From Amphibalanus amphitrite (lineage: Eukaryota; Arthropoda; Thecostraca; Balanomorpha; Balanidae): a stretch of 64,000 nucleotides of DNA. A model generated the notes under the pieces. That model saw only the letters and a program-made list of their open reading frames with translations. It did no database searches and was not told where the DNA came from. The DNA lies in NCBI RefSeq assembly GCF_019059575.1, contig NW_024882305.1:174001-238000 (forward strand), read 5' to 3'. Each line of letters opens with the position of its first letter. Positions within the stretch are counted from its first letter, which is position 1. This document shows positions 33,701 through 45,700 of this stretch, piece after piece. A program made the translations under genes and the position numbers.

Positions 33701-36700
33701 CGTCAACGAAACATGAAGGTGAAGGATAAAAACTATCAAAATGTATGGATTGACCACATTTGCCACGCCAAAAATTCGTATGTTAATTGCTCGAGGCCAA
33801 ATATCATAATACCCGACAGGGGGTTCCTGCAGAGCCACCCACGTGCCATAAACTGACAGGCTTAGCGAACCACTGCCGGTACGGCGTATACCCCATATGG
33901 CCCCCGCACCGCTTGTGGTGAGGCCCTGGCTGTGTCGACGTGTCATTTCACCACATGGCTCTGACACATGTGACACATGGGGAAATGCTGACACGGATGT
34001 CGGTCGATATTGGCGGTGGCACAGCAGTCCTCGAAATGACACGTGGTGGAGGGTGGGTGGGGGAGCATTGTTATACATGTCCTAAAAATTTTACTTCAAT
34101 CGTATAATTCAAGTGTATCATTACTCTAGCAATATTTACTTTTATCTACAGTGTTAAAAACACGAGCGTATTTGTACTTTTAAAAATGAGCATGCAAGCA
34201 TGAAAAAACTATGGCTATAAGCACATTTGCTCACACTCCAAGTAACATCTTCCGCTCATGCGCACGATATTCTATAAACATTTGCAGCAACCACACACTA
34301 ACATTTCACCGTCACCGCTACGTCAGCTAACACGTCATCCCAGGCCGCACGTCAGCTGATGCCTGGCTGACGGCGCGTAGGATACGTCACTGTTCGGGTG
34401 TGGGTAGCGGGGCCCGCACTTTCACCCTCTACCGCTCCCCGCCCTTCCCCATCCTCGACCGACACTCTTCCACGTCACACGGACCTGACCTTTCGGGGCC
34501 GAGAACGGGAGGCCAGTGACCTTTTCGAGTTTGAACGCCGTCACGGGCTGGTCGATTGCGTGATATAAAAATGTAGCGATCATAACGTGTAGATTTTCAT
34601 ATTATTTATATATGTACTTATATTGATATGATAGCATATTACATTGATATGCTCATAGGAATAAAAAATCAAACAAATTACATATAATTATTATACGTAT
34701 AAGCATTGTAATCAGGGCTGCGGAGTCGGAGTCGGAGTCGGAGTCGGAGTCGGTCGGAGTCGACAGTTGTGACCGGAGTCGGAGTCGGAGTCGATTTTAG
34801 AAACCCGAGCCGGAGTCGGAGTCGGAGTCACCGAAAATCTGTCGACTCCGCAGCCCTGCTAGGTCTGCGGAGTCGGAGTCGGGAGTTGGAGTCGGTCGGA
34901 GTCGACAATTCTGCCCGGAGTCGGAGTCGGATGATGATGATGATGATTTGGTGTTTTAGGGCGCACCAGCAACGAGGCTATATGGCGCCCATATCTAACC
35001 AATCTTCCTCAAAGTCGGGGGTTAAAAATCACCTGAAGCCCGGAGGCCGTGATGAACGAAAAGAGGCGAAAGGAATCGAGAAAAGGGGAGTCGTCGCGGA
35101 GAAGTGTTCTCAAAGAGAGCTGGGGGCCACGCAATCCAAAAAACCGCAATCGCTCAGCGTCCAGTCTCGGGCACTCGACCAAGACGTGTCGGACCGAAAG
35201 TCGGTCACCACATCTGGTACAAATAGGCCTGGAGCCAACGCCGATAAGGAACCCATGGGTGCTATAAGTGTGCCCGGTACGAAGCCGGCAGAGGACCACC
35301 TCCTCGCGTCGCGATCTGCGTGAGGCCGACAACCAGGTAGCTAAACCTGGCTTGATACGTAAAAGTTTGTTACCGTGGGATTGGCTCCAGGCCTCCTGCC
35401 ACTTTCCGAGGAGGAAAGAGCCCACCGCCGGTACAAAGTCCCTGGCGGGTAGAGGGAATCGGCGGGAGCACGGATACTGCGCAGCATGGTTCGCAGCTCG
35501 GTCCGCCCGTTCGTTGCCGTGAATACCGACGTGGCTAGGGATCCAGCAAAAAGACACCGACGTACCCTCTCGGTCGAGGGCTGTCACACGAAGAAGAATC
35601 TCCTGTGCGAGGGGGTCAGAAGGATAGAATTGTGACAAGGACTGGAGACCACTCAATGAGTCAGAAAGAATAACATATGACCGAGCGGGATTAATCTCGA
35701 TAAAACACAGGAGTTTGAGGATAGCGACCAATTCGCAGGAAAAAACGGATGCATGTTTAGGTAAGGTAAAACACCGCACAGCGTCGCCGCAGACGAAAGC
35801 ACACCCGGCACCGTCATCAGTCTTTGAGCCGTCAGTATAACAGGCTATGTAGTCAGAGTACCTTGAAATATGTTCCAGCGCACGAGCCTTTAAAACAGCT
35901 GGAGGGATGTCGCCTTTTCTCACATCGGTGAGGGAAAGGTCCACCTTTGGCGGGACTTGTCTCCACGGTGGGACAGATGGCCACTCCTTACGCATGACCC
36001 CCCGAAGTTTAATTTGAGCTTCCGAGAGCAGCGATTGCATACGAGAGCAGAAAGGGGGGTAGCGGACAGTACGTGCGCCTTCTCCGGTTCTGAAAAGCGC
36101 CAGGTTGGCACGTGAGAAAACTGCATCATAGGCAGGGTGGGAAGGCAACTGGCGGAGTTTTATGGTATATCTCATGCCCAGTAGCTGGCGACGCAAGGCA
36201 AGAGGTGGCTCGTGGGCCTCTACAAGGAGGCTGGCTACTGGGGTGGTCCGGAACGCACCAGTGGCAATACGAAGAGCAGTATGGTGCACAGAGTCCAGAA
36301 TACGTTTCGAGGTCTCCGTGGCGTTATCGTATATAAAACAGCCGTAGTCTAGTCTAGAACGGACAAGAGCACGATAAAGCAAGAGCAGTGTCTTACGATC
36401 CGCCCCATAGCAGGTACGCGCAACACATTTCAAAACATTCATAGCTCGAAAACATCGGTCGCGGAGCTCTTTCAGGTGAGTGCGGTAGGTAAGACGGCTG
36501 TCTATTACCATCCCAAGAAACTTCACCTCCGACTTCACAGGGATCACTGCACCCCTTAGCCTGACAGAGAAGTCAGGGCAATTACGGCGAAAACGGCAAA
36601 AGTGGACACCTACAGTTTTGGCTGTCGAGAATCGTAGTCCGTTAACAGCACTCCAGTTTTCTAATCTTTTAATTGCCAACTGGAGCTGTCTCTCTACTAT

Positions 36701-39700
36701 ACGTGTGGTTGCACCACTGGCCCAGATAGAGAAGTCATCCACAAAAAGGGCACGGCCAATGGAAGGGGGCAGGTGATCGGCAATATCGTTAATCATTACC
36801 CCGAACAGCACAACACTTAGGACTCCTCCTTGGGGGACACCGTTGACCTGGGGGAACTGCTCTGAGAGGTTGCCACCGACACGGACTCTGAAAGACCGGT
36901 TAGATAAAAAGCTGGCGAGGAAATGGCCCATTGTACCGCGTATACCGTACTTGAAAAGCTTTTGTAAAATACCGAAACGCCAAGTGGTATCATACGCAGC
37001 CTCAATGTCGAAAAACAATGCACCAATGTGTCGCTTCCGCCTAAATGCGCAACGAACCTCGGTATCAAGGGCTAAAATGTGGTCTACTGTGCTCCGATAC
37101 TTTCTGAAACCGCACTGCGAGTTAGATAAAACACCTTGTTCCTCCAGAAACCAGACGAGACGCGCGTTTACAACTCGCTCAAGCAGCTTGCCCAGGGCAG
37201 ATGTCAACGCAATAGGGCGGTAGTGAAGCGGATCAAGCCCGCTTTTACCAGCCTTCAGCACCGGGATAATGATGGCCGTCCGCCATGTTTCGGGGTACAG
37301 CCCTCTTTCCCAGAGCGCATTGAAAAGATGGAGCAATGCTTCAAGTCCCGGTGACGGGAGACGCCGAAGCATCTCATTGTGTACAAGATCAGGGCCTTCT
37401 GCGACACACTTCAGGCCACCTATAGCGGACTTTAACTCTTCCATAGTAAAGGGATCATTGTAGCTAAAATGTTGTGATGTGTTAAAATTGACGCCAGTCG
37501 ATTCGCACCGAGCACGATGGCGGGCGAAGTCGGGGTCAGAACAGTCACCGACACAGCGGTCATGTAACGCACGGCCTATTTCGTACGCTACATCAGCTGG
37601 GTTCGACACATTTCTGCCAAACACACTCAGAACAGGAAGAGGGGATGAGGAGAAACGACCTGATATACGTTTTATACGGGACCAAACCTCGGAGATTGGC
37701 GTGAATCTGTTAAGCTGGCTGATGTATTCCACCCAGGATTCGTGTTTAGCTTTCTTGACCGTCCACCTAGCGAACGCTCTGGCTTTTCTAAACGCGATCA
37801 TGTTTGCGGTGGTGCAGTTATGCCTGAAAGCGCGCAGCGCTCGTTTCCGCGCTCTGATGGCGTCTCGACACGCATCGGACCACCATGGGACCGGCCGGCG
37901 AGAAGGCGCCCCCGATGTACGAGGAATGGATGCCTTGGCTGCTTCAATGAGTAAGGAGGTGAAATCGGTTACTGACAGATCATCTGTAGGGTCAGATGAG
38001 AGAGCATCCTCCAAGCACGTTTGAAATTTCTCCCAGTCTGCCCTCCGCAGGTTCCATCTCGGTGGCCGGCAGCCAACCGAGGGCCGCTCACGCAGTTCAA
38101 GCCATATGGGGAAATGGTCACTACCAAAAGAGTCCGCGTCCACTCGCCACGTAAAAAGCGGCACAAGGTGTGGACTGACAAGGCTGAGATCTAGAACTGA
38201 TGAATGTCCCGACGGCATGGTGAAATGGGTAGCAGCACCAGTGTTTAAAACACAAAGGCCCTCCTCGTCTATCAAGGACGCTAAAAGTCGACCGCGTGTA
38301 CACACAGAATCACATCCCCATGCAGAGTGGTGAGAGTTAAAATCACCCAGAAGCATCACAGGTGGAGGGAGCTCGGCAATTAGCCGGCGTAGTTCCAGAA
38401 GAGGAAGAGCTGCGCCAGGGGGACAGTAAAGTGAGCACACAGTGATGTCACGCTGGCCTAGATGAATGCGGACCGCTACCGCCTGAAGGGGCGAGCTTAA
38501 ATCAATACATCTCGCAGGCACGGCGTTATGGACCAGAACCATAACACCTCCGTGCGCGACGGTTTCAGTAGCAAGGTCCCTGCGAAAAACCGAAAATCCT
38601 TTCATGGGGAACCTGGACTCAGATCTGAGTTTGGTTTCTTGGATGCAAGCAACCAAAGGTCGCTGAGAGCGGATTAGTGCTTGCAGTTCTGGAGTGCTAG
38701 AACGCAAGCCTCTGCAGTTCCACTGCAGGATAAAACGTGTTATTGCTGTAGTTTTGAGCGCTTGGGGTAAGCGAAAGGTGTCTAAAACTGGCGACTTTGA
38801 CTTGAGTTAAAAAAAAGGCGGGGACTTAAAAATGCTCCTCGCCACCGGGGCCCGGGCCACCGCCAAAGGCTACCTTTGGATGGCCCTCGCGGAGCCGTCC
38901 ATCGGCCGACCTAGGCCGGCCCGTAGCTCCCGGTTGAAACTTCAGCCGCGAGCGGGGGCTACCATCGTTTGACGGAGATAACTCCCACGGAAGTGTGCGC
39001 TTCGTGGGGCGGCCCGGGGCGGGCGGCGGCCCCGCCGGTCTCGGCTCCGATGGTGGTGTGCATGGCGGGGGTCGGGGTCCCGACCCCTCGCCCGAGGCGG
39101 GCACCGGAGGGGCACCAGAAGGACGCTGTGAATGGGTTGGAGGGAGTGGAGGAAGTGGAGGGGGTGGAGGGGGTGGTGGTGGCGGTGGGAGCGGGGGTGG
39201 GGGAGAAGGTGGAGGGGGCGGAGGAGGTGGAGGGGGCGGAGGAGGTGGAGGGGGCGGAGGTGGAGGAGGGGGTGGAGGGGTAGGGGGAGGTCCCATCAGA
39301 GGTGACGGGGCCGCCCCCGGCCCACCAGGACCTCCACGGACAGAGGACGCTCGACGCTCCTCAAGAGCCTGGGCCATCCTCCGCCCTAGTCTGGCGTCCT
39401 GCTCAAGCCGCTCCTCCCGACCGCGGCGCAGAGCCGCCATGACTGCAGTCTCCCTGGGCGGGGGTCGACGGATCTCCGGAGACGTGAACGGGGCCCGTTC
39501 GACAGAGCGCGGCGGTGGGGGCGGGCCCTGGCGACGACCCCGGGCGAGGGTCCACTCACCACCCCGCGGCGTGGCCGTATCCTCGGGGGCGGCTGAAGCC
39601 TCCACCACCGCCCCAGTCTCATCCTCTCTTCCTCCCCCACGGGAGGGGGACGAGACTCCTCGCCTCCTGCTTGGCGACGTCTGCGTGGCGGAGCACGACA

Positions 39701-42700
39701 ACGCTTTAGGGGGCTCCTGTTGAACTGATGAGTTGCTGTGACTGTTGGCATCTGGGACAAAGCAGAAGCCGAATGACTTCAGAATCGCTATTAACTGACC
39801 GATGCTGTTGTTGGTATCAGTTTCAGTGGGGCAGCGCTGTCTAGAACCGTTGGCCACACTAGCATAAGACCGCTTGGGATGGAGGGCAGCAAAGCGGTCT
39901 CGGGCCTGACGAAATGACAGCCTTTCGGTGACCTTCAGGGACATTATTTCTTTTTCTCTCTGGAGGGCCGGGCATCGCCCATCAAACGAGGAATGTGGAG
40001 TCTGAGAGTCGTCACAATTGACGCATCTCAACTCGGACGACGAACATTCGGCACTGCTATGGTCATTTGCCGCACAGCTCCCGCATGCTGGTCTGTTCCG
40101 ACAGCTGTCTCGAGTGTGACCGAATCGGAGACACTGAAAACAACGCATGGGACTCGGGACATATGGTCGAACTTTCACGGACATATATCCTATCATCACC
40201 TCCCTCGGCAGTTCCAGCGAGTTGAAAGTCAAAATGATACTGTGCGTGGGTGCGAGAGCGCCACTTCGCTTGGTGTAGATGCGGCGGGCGGCGGAGACCC
40301 CAAACTGTGACAGGCCTTCGGCGATCTCGTCGTTTTGCATGCCCTCCAGATCGTCGCAAAAAATGACCCCTCGGCTGGAATTTTTCGTGCGATGCGGCGA
40401 AACGCTGACCGAAAGGTTTACTTCCTTCCTGCCCTGCTGATCCTTAACTGTGTATGTGAAGTGAGTAGCTTTCAGGGCCCTTTCCGCCTCTCTATCGTCA
40501 ACAAACTCTACTTCGATGCCTCCGTCTCTAAGTTTTTCACACCTCGCAATCTTACCAAATCTGTCACAGCCCTCTCGTCTCTGAAAGGGAGACAGCGACG
40601 CGAGTTTTCGTTCGTCGGATGTGAATATAAGAACTTTTGGTCGTGCTCCACCGACTGCACTAGGTGCAAGGGGTTCAGCCGAGGCTGTGGTCCGTGGGGG
40701 TGCCAAGTGAGAATCCATGGAAAGTGTAATTGTTTCGGTCCCGCAGCCTCCCACCCACCTCGGAGCCCAACTGGGGGACGGCCACACTCCCCCGTAGGGT
40801 GGTGGTCCGCCAGGAGTACTGCAGGACTATACGGGGGCCGGGACGCCAAAAGCAGCAAGACGAAGCCGCCGGGTACGGGGCCGCGTGAGCCGCGGCCGCC
40901 GCAGAGCCATGCGGCACGGGACCGGACCTGATCCCGCGCGCGGACATGGATACGGTGGCGCTAAGCCCCGCGCTGAAGGAATCAGGCGGCCCCTGCACCC
41001 GGCGGCAACCCCCCGCATACCCGTCGTCCAGCCCCCTTGACCCCGATTAGCCAGTGCTGCACAGGGCGACGCCTGACCGGCCGATTTCCCTCATGCGAGG
41101 CCAACATGGGGCATCCCGCAGATCCGGGGATTGGCGCCAAAGGCATGTGTTGGAAGGCTGCCCCGACTAACCCGCAGGGCAGCCCCCTCAACGCCCAGAC
41201 ATCCTCTCCCCGGTCTTTGGGCCGAAGGTACGGCTAGACCGATAAAACCAGGGAAACCAGAGAACAAAGAAGATGAGCGAGTGCAAAAAAAAAAACTGGG
41301 GGAAGCGTGCGAAACCGATGAGGCAAGCAGCCTGCAAGACCGGTACAGCGTAGGAAAACTGAAAACGCAATCAACGCGAGTATCCGCAAAAAAGGCAACA
41401 GACAGGTACAAAACAACCAAGAGCAATTCACGTGAAAAGAGTGCAATGCAGCAAACTGGCAATGGAATCGTGCACAAGGAAGATAAGCAAGTGTAAAAAA
41501 ACAACAACAAAAAAAAACTGGGGAAGCGTGCGGAACCGGTGAGGCAAGCAGCCTGCAAGACCGGTACAGCGCAAGAAGACTGAAAACGCAGCCAATGCCA
41601 GTGACCGCAAAAGAAATATGGGCAACAAACGGGTACAAGACGACCAAGAGCAATTCACGTGAGAAGATGGCACGATTAGAGACTGGAATCGCATTATGCA
41701 ATGGAATCGTGCACAGAGAAGATGAGCAAGTGTTAAAAAAAAACTGGGAAGCGTGCGAAACCGATGAGGTAAGCAACCAAATGAGTGCAAACCAGCCAGG
41801 TGAGAAGACGGCAACGAGGCCGACTGGCAATGGCATTGGGCAAACATCAAATCCAGCAAGTGTGGGCAAAGTCAAGATCACACATATGGCAATCAACGCG
41901 AGTATCCGCAAAAAAGGCAACAGACAGGTACAAAACAGCCAAGAGCAATTCACGTGAAAAGAGTGCAATGCAGCAAACTGGCAATGGAATCGTGCACAAG
42001 GAAAATAAGCAAGTGTAAAAAAAAAAAAAATGGGGAAGCGTGCGGAACCGGTGAGGCAAGCAGCCTGCAAGACCGGTACAGCGCAAGAAGACTGAAAACG
42101 CAGCCAATGCCAGTGACCGCAAAAGAAATATGGGCAACAAACGGGTACAAGACGACCAAGAGCAATTCACGTGAGAAGATGGCACGATTAGAGACTGGAA
42201 TCGCATTATGCAATGGAATCGTGCACAGAGAAGATGAGCAAGTGTTAAAAAAAAAAAAAACTGGGAAGCGTGCGAAACCGATGAGGTAGGCAACCAAATG
42301 AGTGCAAACCAGCCAGGAGAAATTCGCGTGAGAAGACGGCAACGCGGCCGACTGGCAGTGGCATTGTGCAAACATCAAATCCAGCAAATGTGGGCAAAGT
42401 CAAGATTACACATATGTGTATCTAGGGCTGAGGGGGGGGGGGGGCGCTATTCCACTTCACCCGAGTGTGTCCGTGCGGTGCGTGAGAATGCAGAAAAGGC
42501 AACCAATGAAAATGCTCGCAAGAAAGCTGGGCAACAGACAAGTGCAAAAACTTAGTGCAAACCACGTGAGAAGACGGCAAGGCAGTATAAGCTGGCAGTG
42601 AGGAGAAACACCCGGAAGGAGCGGAACCGGGCGCAAAAAAGACACTCATCAGACACAAAGGGAAAAAAAGAAACCAAGAAAGGTCTGACTTGTCGTCTAT

Positions 42701-45700
42701 CAATCCAGGGTCGAGTCCGGTTGTAATCGAGCATGAGTCAAGCTGGGGCCGAGGGGGCGCTACTCCCCTTGCTGGCGGAGGTCAGGGCCGCCGCAGGACG
42801 CGGGCCCAAGGAACCCAGGCCACCGCCAGCCCCCTGCGGGGCCAATCTTGCAGAAAATCCATCCGACAATCAAATCAGAGCCGAGGTCAAACGCAAGTCA
42901 AGCTGGGGCCGAGGGGGCGCTACTCCCCTTACTGGCCGAAGTCACAGCCGCCGCGAGGCCAGAGCCCAATGGTCCCGGCCAAGCAACGGCTCTGACCACG
43001 GTCAGCCCCCTGCGGGGGAGTCGGAGTCGGAGTCGGAGCTGGTTTTTTAAAGCCGGAGTCGGAGTCGGAGTCGGAGTCGCCGAAAATCCATCGACTCCGC
43101 AGCCCTGATTGTAATAGATTGCGTACCTATATCCCCCGGCCACAGAAGGCGACTGATGATTGGAGAGTAAATAGTTGCCACGCATTCGTCAAAAAGACAG
43201 CAATATGACGACAGCGCAATCATCAATACTTTGGCCGGTATTCCGCCACAATCGGGCGTGGATTTTTATGATAAATGTGTGACAAGTCGCCGGATGCTTC
43301 ATTACCGCGACCGCGGTTCACTGCCGCTTACCTATGCACAGTGCCTACTTCACTCTCAACGTCAAAGCACCTACCGAAGCCCGCTCCCCTGCCCTGTCCT
43401 GCCCTTCCTCACAATGAAGAGTACGTCCTAACCTACACCGCATTATTCCCCGCTCCTTACCTGTGTGTTTCTTGTCCTTTCTGTGTTTGTCGTCTCGTTT
43501 GATTCGCAAAGCGGACGGCACAAACCGTGTGACGTCCGCGCCAAGGTTCCTGTCCAGCCGAACAACAAACATCCGTCAACAAACATACCGAGCTTCCGGA
43601 CAAACACTGCGGGAGGACTAAACAAACAACACACTGCACGACGCGGGTACGCACATTTAGACCAGTGACCTACATCACAACATGATCAGCACAAAATCAG
43701 AAAATGAATCAGCACTCTAACCAACAGCATTCCTATCATACGCTATGTAATTACGGTGAAACCGAAAAAGCACACCAGCAACATTTTTTTTGTGGTTTAA
43801 ACTAATTAATTTGAAACTATGTCGCTTGACCCCAATATGAGCAGCAATGACGATCTAGCACACATTTCATATCCAGTTATACATATATGAGCCTTCTCTC
43901 CTCTCCTATCCAGCTTTCCTCCCCTCATCTTGACCTCCCCCCCCCCTCAGGCAGAAGAAATCGTGAAATGCTAGCCCTTTACTCTGTGCCACCACTCTGC
44001 TTTCCTCCTCCCTCTCCTCTTCCCGTGCCATGCCCGCCCCCTCACCTGATCTGCGGCTTAGCCTCGATGGTAGCCGACTGTTTGTTGTCTCTCAGCTGGG
44101 GCCCGGCGGAGAGCACGTTCGGGTTGGAGGGAGGTGGAGCGGCAGTTACCGGAGGTACTGGAGGACGCATCATCCGCGGAGGCACGCCTGTAGGGAGACG
44201 GGGGAGTGTTATACTACGGAGACAGAGTCACTGGCCAGTCATAGCAGTCACAGGGGGTATTGGAGGGCGGATCATCCGTGGTGGTACGCCTGTGGGGAGA
44301 CAGAGTGTTATATAGTATATACAATGCACATGGTACAGAAACAGTCAGGTACTGGCGAGAAACATCGGTAAAGTTGCACTCACAGTAATTGACATGGAGG
44401 TTGAAATCCTACTTTAACCTTACCAGCCCCTACAGACGAGGGACCGTCATTACTTTCAGCATAGGCTGTGTGATTCTAACCACAAGACTACACGTCTACC
44501 GGCGGCTGGGAAATATCATGCATAGAGTCAATAGCATCATCATAACCATTACTTATTCAAATGCCAACTCCTTTATCCGGCCATAGTACGCGACTTTGGG
44601 CCGTCTGCCCTATAAAAATCCACCTTTTTGGGGTTGGGACAAAAAGCTGTTCGCCTGTCCCTTCCCCAATTCATCTGTCTGTCTGTCCGGTCCCTCTATC
44701 TAATATTATCGTCCATCCAGTTTCCTCCCCCTCTCTAATCTTTCATTTTCCCTTCCTTACCTGGCGGCGGTTCGAGCGGCAGGCCGGGCGGTGACGATCC
44801 CCATCCTTCTGCCCTCCTTCCTTCCCTTCCTCATTCTCTCCCTCCCCGTCCCTTCCCTTCCTCACCTGGTGGCGGTCCGGGCGGCAGCCGCATCCTGGGC
44901 GGTAGGCCGGGCGGTGGTCCCGGCGGCAGACGGAGGCCAGGCGGGGGAGGTCGGAGCAGCATCGGCGGCACGCCGGGCGGTGGACCTGGAGACGGGGTAC
45001 AGACAGATCTCAGTGGGTGTTAGAGGTAGATATAGGTCATTAAGAGACACGGAATCACACGGAGGGATGTCACAAAATCCATAATAAAACAGCCAGCAGG
45101 TAGCAGACTAGATACTAAATGCATGTCATGATAGAAAATATACAGCGCTAGGGGCGAAGTCACGCAACGGGATGCGTCAGCAATAAAGACAGACTAGGTG
45201 TCTGTCACTATGCAGGGTGTCTCAAAGGTCTTACAGTCACACGCAAAGACACAAATTATCAGACATACCCGCGTCTGGATCAGATATTTCCCACCTGTAT
45301 GGAACATACTGACAAACGGGTGACAAAGCCATATTATACATGTCACAATTACAGACACAATACACAAAAACACACTTATAAATTATAATCCAAATCAGCC
45401 ACATGACGAGCCACCGAGTCTTGTCACCCAGTGAACGTTTCACCAGCTGAGGCCTCTTGCACCAAAATCCTCTTGTACCAATCCTTGGGATATTTTGCAT
45501 CGTATACCCAATCTAAGTCTCAAATGTAACAATTCGCGTGCAAAATTTAGCAAGCACATGTAGGATTGTGTATTGGCCTTGGGCTATTGCAAACAAATTT
45601 ACCACCGTTAGATTAGCTTATTCTGAAACCGGTTTTTCGATTTTACCTAGCTTGGTAGTTTGGTGCAAGAGGCCTCTGGTCGCGTTCCCTTCCACTGACC

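Larger units (their letters stand above)
34931..43016 (-). mobile_element. Apparently full-length LINE of the I group (ORF1, EN-RT-RNase H ORF2)
   Basis: About 8.1 kb on the minus strand. Order: 5' UTR with two kinds of tandem repeats (43016 to about 40790), ORF1 (40787-38826), ORF2 (38707-35009), a short 3' UTR, and an (ATC)n tail at 34947-34931. An RNase H domain after RT, a CCHC-bearing ORF1 and a short simple-repeat tail are features of the I supergroup. Both ORFs are open, so the copy is young or even active. It sits in a GGAGTC repeat, so its TSD cannot be told from the repeat. It lies on the same strand as WBP11, in its last intron. Confidence 0.9.
34713..43107. mobile_element. hAT-like GGAGTC-repeat MITE (dimer) interrupted by a LINE
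   Basis: Outer ends are CAGGGCTGCGGAGTCGG (34713) and CGACTCCGCAGCCCTG (43107). Identical 8-base flanks ATTGTAAT lie at 34705-34712 and 43108-43115. One complete 146-base unit (34713-34858) is followed head-to-tail by a second unit starting near 34861. The second unit is cut by the LINE at 34931 and resumes at about 43017. Without the LINE the MITE is about 310 bases. The body is mostly GGAGTC hexamers. Confidence 0.88.

Noticed and set aside
38969-39723. Plus-strand Gly/Glu/Val-rich ORFs
   Set aside because: Antisense shadow of the polyproline and arginine-rich part of LINE ORF1.
44759-44806. Possible extra WBP11 exon (48 bases, frame kept) before GTAAGG
   Set aside because: The acceptor side is purine-rich with no pyrimidine tract, and it resembles a decayed duplicate of the exon 9 end. 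The gene is in frame without it.
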